Assembly: GCA_011947345.1 (NCBI GenBank)
Contig: JAAVTG010000057.1
Coordinates: forward strand, 620,001-684,000
Direction: 5' to 3'
DNA from: Phytophthora quininea
Lineage: Eukaryota > Oomycota > Peronosporomycetes > Peronosporales > Peronosporaceae
Length of the DNA: 64,000 nt
The translations under genes and the position numbers were made by a program. The notes beneath the pieces were generated by a model. That model was not told where the DNA came from and searched no databases. It worked only from the letters and a program-made list of their open reading frames with translations. This document shows, piece after piece, positions 55,430 through 64,000 of this stretch (positions within the stretch are counted from its first letter, which is position 1; every line of letters starts with the position of its first letter).

Positions 55430-56330
55430 AAAACAAATAGCAGTGTTGGAGATGCGAGTAAACGAATGGCTGACTCGGAAGATCGATCGGTTTCCACCTG
55501 GCGGTAAAACTGAATTATAAGTAACTCTGCGGCTCGCCGTTGGAATGAAACAATTGCCGCCAACACTGAAGTTGGCGGCAACTGTTTCATTCCCATCTCG
55601 TCTCATAGCTACCGTGGTCATACGATTTCCTGAGTCACCATCACCAATGCCATGTACTCTGCATCGGTGGTAGACAAGGCTCCATAGAAGATTGTTTCTT
55701 GGACTTGAAGACGACTGGTCCGCCGCCGATTTGGATAAGTATACCGGAAGTCGACCGGCGTGAAGCCACATCTCCAGTCCAGCTAGCATCGCTGAAAGCT
55801 TTCGTCATTCCCACGCGTTCGCCGTTGTGGTATTGGATACACACGTTGATAGGTCACTTTAGGTATCTCAACACCCGGATCGCAGCTCGCCAGTGCATTT
55901 CACGAGGGTTCTCGAGAAATTGCGACAGAAGACTGGCTGAGATGTAGATACCCGGTCGTGTGCCGTTGGCAACGTAGAGAAGGGACCCAATCAGTTCGCA
56001 GTAGGTCTTGTCCAAACGCTGTTGTGCATTCGGCTCCTTGATGAGGAGGTTTTGGCCAGGAACGTTGGGGTTTCGCGCTGGATATGTGTCGCTCTTTTAA
56101 TCATTCGTGAGATGAAATTGAGATTGATTCAACACAAGCACACCATCTAGGAAATTATACCACACCTCCATCCCCAATGTGAATTGTGTCGCCAAGTGAC
56201 TTGACATTGAAGTGCTTTCTCAATTCCATTTCGATTCCGCTTCCTCAATACCAGAGCAGCCAATTAAAGATCATCCACGTACAGAATCACATACACCTCG
56301 GTTTTCTTCATGCTACATCCCAGAAAAAAT
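55430..56330 (-). mobile_element. Ty1/copia retroelement fragment B (RT end plus RNase H)
   Basis: On the minus strand, fragments in changing frames read in order: a VDDL-like RT motif with GCSGIEEAESK near 56230, then KTYCELIGSLLYVANGTRP and FLENPREMHWRAAIRVLRYL (56050-55860), then FSDASWTGDVASRRSTSGIL and KSKKQSS (55800-55680). This is the RT-to-RNase H end of a copia polyprotein. Stops and frameshifts show it is dead. The LTRs were not identified. It is a separate copy from fragment A, as the RNase H region occurs twice. Confidence 0.75.
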
Positions 56331-58399
56331 AGACTCAAAACTAGAGTGAGTTTCGGACATTTACGGTACTGTCATTTTTTGGCAATACATTCATCATATA
56401 CCGCTAAGAGAATCATGCGCACACAGCGCGCCCTAGTAATAAATGTAGCGTATGTCATAATTCGTGATGTCTCCACCACCAGAGGACCATCTAACCAACA
56501 CGTGGTTTCGATTTTATAACTGTTTGATCATCAGCATTTTTAGCAACGTTTACCCGGGTTGTTCTAGTAGTTTTGAAGGCGTATCTACCACAATCGACCT
56601 GTTCTTCAACCCATATCAATCAGTTTACCAACTAACGGTGCATTCCTCTTTTTGTCTGACAACTAAAACGTGGGTCCCGGGTTCTTCTAGATGAAACTCA
56701 TGAAACTCGAATTTGTCTTCACCTACTATTCTACGTATTTTGAAGCAATGCGTGCAATTGTCGTGTGAACGACACCTTCGCACCAGGCGGCGTGTCTTGT
56801 ATCGGAATTTAAACCGACCACCGCCCCACGAGTTGTTATTCTTCTTCACATGATATTGCTATTTCTTCTCCCATCTAGTAGGAATAGCCAGATAACGGCG
56901 TCAAGCGTTCGCAGCAAGACACTAGGGAACTTCTACATCGACCAGTACCGCCTTGATCTCTTTATTACCACAAGTCCCCATGCTGTCTCTTCTTCGCTAA
57001 CTACCTCAAAGCTGCCGTCCTCGTTTTCTCCATCCCTGGCTCTAGTACAGGAATGTCCGTATACGCCCTCGTCACCGGCTCCACAAAAGTATTCGGCACG
57101 CACGTCCTTCTTGATATTGTTTCCTGAGCGCACATTCTTGTGCATCTCGCTGACCACTGTGCTGGGTAGGTCACGCAGCTCCACATTGAGTAAATTGACA
57201 CGAGGAGGGACATTAATCAAGTCGTGGGCGAAAGCGAAGGTTCTTAGCTCTTGCCAATGCTCGCTTGAAATTATTTTTCACTACGGTGATTGAGGATCAG
57301 GTAAAAGCTACTCGGATCCAGTTCACGCTGATCCTGAAAGCAATATATCGACTCGACAAAGAACCAATGAGCCGCATTTGTGTGATGTTGTGTCGTGATT
57401 CGCAGTTGCTCTGAGACTTCCCGCTTCATTAAAATCTGCAAATGACGTGAGTTAAAAGTAGTGATGATAGCGGTGCATTCGGTACAAACGACTTGCCACG
57501 AATGGAGACTGTCGTTCAAAAATATAAAGCTAGCTTGAAACGTGTCTTTAATATCTTATCGTTTTGGGGATTTTATCTTACTGTATGAGATAGAACAAAT
57601 TCGAGGTGTTATCTTAACTTCAGTCTAAAATCCTCTCACTATATTTGGCGAACACCCTTGTTTGTCCGAACGGACACATGAGTTCAAAATCGCTATACAT
57701 AGACTAGGTCAAATTTGCCCTGTCGTTGGCTGGCTAGGACGAAAGCCGCCTTACGTAAAAAAAAAAGATTTCATTATAGCTATGTCATTTACGCACGACC
57801 ATTGGGGGTGCATGTTATCATATAGCTTTTGTACTAGAGCTTTTGAGTTTTCCGCAGTTGGGGCTGCTGTTTTTATTGCTATTATTTATCATCGGATTGA
57901 TCCTTGTGTTTGCGAACACTACAGTGGTATTGACAAATTTTATAATTTTATTACTCATTTCCGCAAATACAACTGACCCGCATTGGTCCGTATTTCACCA
58001 GTTCCAGTGTGTGTGGTTTCGTTTGCTTCCGTGAGGAATGATGTGAGTCTTCAGGAAATGTCCGACTAAGCCAAAAACATCCATCATCGCGCTTCTTCGT
58101 TTGCACCGCGTTTCCCACACAGACTGCTTAGGGACATACTGCATCTTGGTGTTGAAAGGGTGTCCAACAGTGTGCTTGATGACTATATGAGAGACGGCGA
58201 TTTCTTGGGCATTAGCAACTGGAGTTCGTATGTGGGTATCCATACATGCCGGTGCGCTTACTTGGCGGTAAAATGAGGGACGGGACAACACATCGTAATT
58301 AATATGCTTTTAGAGCTTATCCCACAAAAATCAAAATGCAGTGGACACCAGTCGACACCTACTTTTACGATCTACGTTGGTAGATGTAATGAAGCGCAA
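56331..58399. other. gene-poor stretch, possible decayed DNA transposon pieces
   Basis: About 2 kb between the two copia remnants, AT-rich with only short frames. On the minus strand near 57460-57520, SWQVVCTECTAIITTFNSRH has a C-x2-C then H layout that could be a BED-type zinc finger of a hAT-like transposase. Near 56640-56800, CTHCFKIRRIVGEDKFEFHE is similar in character. Both are weak. Confidence 0.3.
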
Positions 58400-61300
58400 G
58401 TTTAAGCAATGGACCAGCTAAAACCAACCGAGCTGCCATTCCAACACGACCCCCTCAAGGCGATGCTTGAGAGTTTTGAGACACACTTGCTGATGTCCTT
58501 CGGGCTTTGTAAATCCTTCAAGCTCTCAAACCATGGACGCGGTAGGGCTTTCGTCAACATGTCAGCAGGCACAACCTTGCTTGTCGAGCAGTGTTGAATA
58601 TTTAACTTTAACTTGTCTTAACTTTACGCATCTTTCAGGTGGTGGATTTCACATCGATGGACATTTGAGCTCCCGATGACTTGCCATTCTTCACCCTCTG
58701 AATTGCCGCCATGTTGTCCATGAACAGTGTGGGTTTTGGAGCACTCCCAGGACTTCTCGGACAAATGCTGTAACCCACACGGTTTCGTCGGCAGTACAAT
58801 CGTCGGCAATATATTCAGCGGCTGTGTTGGACGTCGTGACTAACCGTTGCGTTTAGCTGATCCACAGCACTGGGCAGCCAAATCCTTCTAACACTTGTCC
58901 TGTCCGTGGCGTTTTTTTCAGTCTATGTCTGAGTAGGTGTCGATTGTCTTGGGTCCGGCTCGGTACACGAGGTTCTTTTTGTCGTGCCTTCGAGGTACTC
59001 AAAATTCTGGTCACCTTTGCCCAGTGACTCGGTCGAAGGTTGAAGCTAACTTGTGCGGCTTAGTTGACCGCAATTGCGAGGTAAGGTCTGGACATCCTGC
59101 TGATGTAGAGCAAAGTTTCTACCACTTACCGGTGTGGTTTTGATCGCATCTCGTAAAGTTGAGCGTTTGAGGCCTTATCATTCACCAATTCGAGCATGGT
59201 GCCCACAGCTATCGGAAGTTTTGATGGCTTCCCATGCTCTAACCCGAAACGGTACAGCCTGGTTTATCGGCATGCTCCCATTTTAGTCCTTTACTACTGT
59301 CATTTCAAGGAACGTTTTTGGTAGGCTGAGGTCCTTAACGATGAATCACATCTCGATGGCCTTTGTCACACGTGTCATCTCGATCACATCATTGTGCGCA
59401 ACTAGGATGTCATCGACATAAAGGACAAGGGTGAGTTTATCCTTTGTTTGCGTACCTGTGTGCACATGGATCGGCTCTAGTAGAATTTTGTCCGATCTCG
59501 CGCAGGAATCGATCCACTTCACGGTGCCACGCAGCTCCAGCCTGGCGGGGGCCATATAGGGCTTTGTGGGATTTCCACGCTAAATGCTCGAGCCCAGTCA
59601 CTTACTTGACGTACACAATTTATTTCAGAGTAGCTCCCACGAACGCGCCGGGTACGTTGGACTAACATATCTCCAGGGCAAAAGCTGGGGCCATTCTTTG
59701 CTTCGCTTTGCTTCCGCCATGGTCAGTAGTTCTCGAACAATATTTCCGGCTGCAACGAGACTGGTACTTACTCGGCGGGCCGCCAATCGTTCCGACCGCC
59801 TCATGGATGTCAAGTTTGGGTCGCCGTTGATTTCGATGACACTTGCATCGAGGTGTTCAGCAATAGGGGCTGCACTTAGATCGGCAGGAGGATCGTCATC
59901 CGCTTGTTTATCGCTCGATATTTCTTCGATGGCTAAAGTTGGAGTATGTTGTGCGCTCTCAACCGGAGCACTACCACGACTATCAATGCGTTGTCGACTG
60001 GAGGCTCGTCATTAATATAAACTTGGGTCCGATGCTTGGCATAGTTCTGTGTCAATGTTTCTGTCTAGCGACGTTGGTACTTGCACCAGCGTGGAACTCA
60101 TGTCCACAGCAGTTTCGGCAATATTCACGAACTTAAAATCTCTCTTCTCCGAACGCGGAGTGTCCGTGATCTCAAACATACAAATACTTCCTTTTGATCT
60201 GCTTGGTACTCGAGGAACTGCTCTTCCAGTTTTCTCGGCGTGAACCGCGGTACCTTCTTGCTTGGTTGCTTTGGAACATGGACGATTACAGCATCGCCGA
60301 ACAACCGAATTGTTTCTAAAGATGGTTCTTGTCCGAAGACTCGTTCGTGTGGCGTAGTATCCCTGGTTTGGGTGCTTGACACGCAGTTGAGAATGCACAC
60401 AGCGTAATTTACTGCGTATTCGTATAATGACTGTGGTAGTACCGTCTCAACCAGCAACTTAGGTCGGTTTGCTCGCCTGATAACTCCGTTTTCAAAGAGT
60501 GAGTCAGCGTTTGTCAGCTGCAGTTGCCCGCGACGTGACAAGTTTCGAAAAAGCTGGTCAGTAAACTCTCCTCCTCCGTCGGAGTGCACGATTTTCAACT
60601 CGCCTTCGGATATATCGTGCTGACGTTGTAGGTGGCTTAGGAACTCTGTGAACTTGTTCGTGACCTCGTTTTTTCCCTCGAAAAATGAACCCAATGGTAG
60701 CTATGAAATCAGCATCACGTACTTGTTGCCGTGTATTGACTGGAGGAAAGGCTCGCAGAGGTCAGTGCGGCAACAGCGTCTGCACCGGTATTATCACTTA
60801 GTCAGCTTATTGGTGACCGTACCATCTTAGCTCGCAAGTACGAGGTGCAAGGAGGGCTGGACGTGGCTTCATCCGTTATCACCAGCTCCTTGCCGCGCCA
60901 TCCGCTTGATTGCGTGTGCCAGTTTCCCAGAGTGTCGCCTTGAGATACTTAAATACGAGGTGCCAAGTATTGTTGTAACAGGATTGACGTCTTTTTTTTT
61001 TTTCATGAGGGCAGTCTGCCCAGTATTGCGGCGCCGAATGGTACACGTTCCGTTGGCAATGTGCACTGCATGTCTTCGTCATCTTGCTTGCCCGCTGAGA
61101 TCACTGTTACTGGCAACCCAGGCACGAAGTACGCGTCGTTCAACCTGACCGTCTCATGACTTGAAGCGCCATCGGGGTGATGCATCTGGAAGTGATCTCC
61201 AGCCTGCCGGCCACATTAGCTGGTACTGTTGAACCATCGGCGATAGCGATCTTGACGGGCATCCATTAACGCAGCCTTGAAGCCATTCATGTGGTGCAAC

Positions 61301-61550
61301 GCGGCCGAGTCCACGAGCAACTTGCCATTGTCATTCGATGTAGACATCGACTATTTTGCCTGCGGGTTGTTGGCCATTTTGAGATCCCTGTGGCCGACCG
61401 CTGCGAGTCACGCGGAGTGGGAGCTCTATTCGCTGGTCGCGTCCTCGCCATCTTCGAACAGATCGAGGAGCTTCCGGTAATGCTTGGCGTTGTGGCCACG
61501 CCCTGCGAGTCCCCAATCTTGCAGACAATGCACGTGAGGTTCCCCAAACC
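58400..61550 (-). mobile_element. Ty1/copia retroelement fragment A, degenerate
   Basis: Minus-strand pieces in polyprotein order: zinc-knuckle-like C-x2-C (CIVC) near 61510; pre-integrase region VRLNDAYFVPGLPVTVISAG near 61130; integrase with HSDGGGEF and TPHERVFG (60694-60125); linker RRSERLAARRVS near 59790; reverse transcriptase LVLYVDDILVAHN near 59410; and an RNase H end with TADETVW-type and GAQMSIDVK-type residues (58810-58620). Many frame breaks and stops show it is inactive. Its order (integrase before RT) is diagnostic of copia rather than gypsy. Confidence 0.8.
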
Positions 61551-63416
61551 AATTTGTCTTCTGGTGAGAAGAGCAGGCGCGCTTCAGGTTCTTGTCCTTC
61601 TGCTCGATAATCTTTCTCTCATTCTTTGTTTCTGCTGCCGCAGCGTGCGCATTTGCATTTGCAGTCCACTGGCGCTTCCACGAGCAGAAATGGTTTTCGC
61701 GTTATATCGGAAGGAGAAAGCGACACATTGAAGCATGGATAACTTGAATGATAACTTGTATATTGGCTGTTGTCTGTACCAGTTACCATGAGATTATATT
61801 TTTGGCAAAAATCTTTACTTACCCCCCACACACACACACACACAATCACTTACTGTTGTATATTGCAACATCGTTTTTCGCACTTGTTCCTAATATGTTG
61901 TTAAATACAGCTTTTAAGGCCGGCGTGCGCAAGCGCTCGCACGCTTGCAGCCGGATGCACCGGGCAAAAGAGGAAGGGAAAGGCAGCGGGGACAAAGACC
62001 AGCAGCGTGGCAGCTGGAAGAAGAAGCGCATGATGAGCTCTCATGTGCCAGTGAAGGTGAAGGAGGACGAGTTTTCCCATCGTTGACAGTATTCATTTCG
62101 TTCACTATGCTAATTTTTCTTAGTTTTTTTCTCGCTATTTCTAAAACTACGTATGCACAGGTGTTTATACCGTCGTTGGGATACTGATCGCCCATTCGCA
62201 TTAAAGTGACGCTTGATACTGTAAAAGTTGTTTGGGAAGACTTGAGAGAAAATCGTAAACAATAAAATGCGGGTCTGACGCCATGTCAGTCACAAGATAC
62301 GAAATTCTGATTAGCTAAAATATTAACTTACCTAAATAAGTATAAAGGGTAATAGTTGACCGGATATCGCAGCTACTGATATGATTTGAAACTTCATAAG
62401 CCGTTTAGAAATGTCTAGATTCTGAACACATATTACAAATACACAACATTATTGGTTCTCTGTTGGTTTGGTGGTTAAAAGCGAAGTGAGATTAAGTCAG
62501 TTAACCGCTCTAAAACGCGATTCCTCTGCTTTCACCTTCTTGTCCTTGCGTGTAGCTGCCTTCTCCGCCACCCGTGTAGCTCGGCCAATCCCTGCACTGC
62601 AAGCGGAACGGTTCAGCCGTGAACCGTTCCCGCGGTCTCGAACCGTGCATAAGCCGGCGTTCCTCAACATTCTCGCTTGCTCGACGAGTGTTGTCATCAA
62701 TAGCGCCAATATTCTGCAGCAAGTCACCACATTCAAGCAATTGCTGTCCACGCTGAGCAGCCTTTTGGTTGGGTCCGAAAATCAAAAACAAAATCTGACA
62801 AACAACAGACTCACTGAAAATTATTTTTATCAATACATTTAGAAAAAGAGAAGAAAATTAAAACGGAGGTGAGGACTGGCTGTGCCGCTTTGCGGCGCAG
62901 CGAGAACGCTTGTTTCCTAAGCATTGAAATGGAGGTTTCGTTGCCAAACCAAACCTGCCGTGATGCTGACGTGTTTTACGTACTTCAGTGTGAGGCAGAA
63001 CAAAAGTTTCGAAGTGATGCTGGAAACGTCAACTCACAAGTCTGTAACAAAGTGCCACTTATACAAATTACCAGGTCAAAAGAGTCGGCTTCACCACTTG
63101 ACTGGTTTGTTGAGAACGTCGGCAGGTGTTGCTTGCGCCCCAGCATTTGACTGTCTACCTGGGTACGGCGGCGAGGCGCTTTAAAATGTGGCACAGCGAC
63201 AATGAGCGAAGAGGATCTTTCAACGCTGGTGAGGATTGTGACTTCTAGGGACTATGGGTCCACAATGTATAATTTTTCTGCAATATGTCGAAAGCTGCGG
63301 TCCAGCGGTTTGTTACGTGGCCATGGATATTTATGTGGTGAGCATGATGGCGTAAACAGATATCGAGACTACGACAAGCTTGCCTACCAGAGGCTCATAT
63401 TATCCAGAATATTGTA
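61551..63416. other. gene-poor AT-rich stretch
   Basis: About 1.9 kb. A (CA)n tract lies at 61827-61844. Frames at 62869-63184 and 62468-62842 are short and unrecognised. It may include the 5' part and leader of copia fragment A. I see no promoter or RNA gene. Confidence 0.4.
61827..61844. repeat. CA dinucleotide microsatellite
   Basis: An uninterrupted (CA)9 tract preceded by a run of six C. Confidence 0.9.
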
Positions 63417-64000
63417 TTAGTGAATAATATAATACAAATACAAATACAACGTTGTACTAATACTAATACTAGCGTATTTTGATGCTACTTTTGTATTACT
63501 ATTATTAGTACCAGGTTCAGAAAATGTATTACATTTAATAATTTTGATAATACTTTCGCAGTTGCTTGAAGAACCCTTTGTGGAGGTAGGTTGCGTCGGT
63601 TCTTGATCCTTGTTTGAACGAGTCTTAAGAGCTAGCGTGATCGAATGCACTAAAAGCTCCGCAACACCTGGTGAGTCACATCGACCGTGCCTTCGTGAGC
63701 AGACACTCCGTACACAATAGATTAGGCCGCCAACATCTCGAGCATAAAGTTGAAGCAACTTGTCGAACGCCGGCAACTTTGGCGAGCGAATAAAGCGCCG
63801 ATGTTGCCCGTGCCCACCACCCCAATAGTGCGGTCATGCACGTCAAACCAAGCAGTCCTGCTAAGCGGAAGTTCTGCTCGCGCGTGCGGTTGTACCGAGC
63901 GATGGGTCTTGCGGTTTAGCGTCATCACCAGAGCACAGAGTTCGCAGAGATATTGGTTTTGGGGGAAATAATCATCCCACCCGCAGACATCAGGATAAAG
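63417..64000 (-). pseudogene. D-2-hydroxyacid dehydrogenase (D-lactate dehydrogenase-like) fragment
   Basis: On the minus strand near 63930-63780, TLNRKTHRSVQ is followed by WFDVHDRTIGVVGTGNIGAL. This is the hallmark of D-isomer-specific 2-hydroxyacid dehydrogenases: the conserved LNRK helix before the G-x-G-x-x-G NAD-binding turn. The piece after GNIGALFA is read in changing frames (LPAFDKLLQLYARDVGG near 63740) and loses similarity. The stretch from 63417 to 63600 is short AT-rich repeats (ATAC/TACTA). The gene probably extended beyond the right edge, but here it is truncated and broken. Confidence 0.55.

Noticed and set aside
1..64000. tRNA, rRNA, riboswitch or CRISPR features
   Set aside because: I looked for tRNA-like arms and rRNA-like conserved blocks and saw none I could support by eye.

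Overview
The window looks like nuclear DNA of an oomycete (Phytophthora-like stramenopile). Evidence: short introns with GT..AG ends in a ribosomal protein L31 gene and a B-type cyclin gene; compact, GC-rich, mostly intronless genes; at least nine start-proximal elements resembling the oomycete initiator (TCATTYYNCAWTTT-like) 30-140 bases upstream of ATG; a Thr/Pro-rich secreted membrane protein; and decayed Ty1/copia retroelements. No species can be named from sequence alone.

Layout. 0-3.6 kb: a head-to-head pair of paralogous multi-pass membrane protein genes, both with broken frames, then an NTF2/SnoaL-like protein. 3.9-8.4 kb: an AGFG-type ArfGAP, a helix-turn-helix protein with a jelly-roll-like C-terminus, and a divergent FHA/UBZ protein. 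8.4-12.3 kb: decayed, partly duplicated sequence. 12.3-17.6 kb: a mucin-like surface protein with an EF-hand-like loop, a circularly permuted nucleolar GTPase and a Dbl-type RhoGEF.

17.7-48.5 kb is the most unusual part: ten same-strand (minus) genes for acidic, Glu/Ala/Val/Pro-rich proteins. Six begin with MGC followed by Ser or Lys, an N-myristoylation/palmitoylation signal. Seven end in a PX (phosphoinositide-binding) domain. One ends in a hydrophobic tail anchor. One contains about 34 copies of a roughly 67-residue repeat. Short motifs (KSNE..LYEL, GGWF, KVDT..RFEMFAK) are shared among the giant members. I infer a locally expanded family of membrane-directed acidic scaffolds; no function is known to me.

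49-54.7 kb: housekeeping genes (RPL31, type I DnaJ/Hsp40 with a CaaX-like tail, five-exon cyclin B with D-box and KEN box). 55-64 kb: gene-poor, AT-richer DNA with two copia remnants and a fragment of a D-2-hydroxyacid dehydrogenase at the right edge.

Many genes are split by one-base frame breaks. In at least ten cases the break lies in a run of exactly four C/G where a fifth base would restore the family-consistent frame. This points to homopolymer undercalling in the assembly rather than mass pseudogenisation. Coordinates given for such genes span the whole reconstructed locus.
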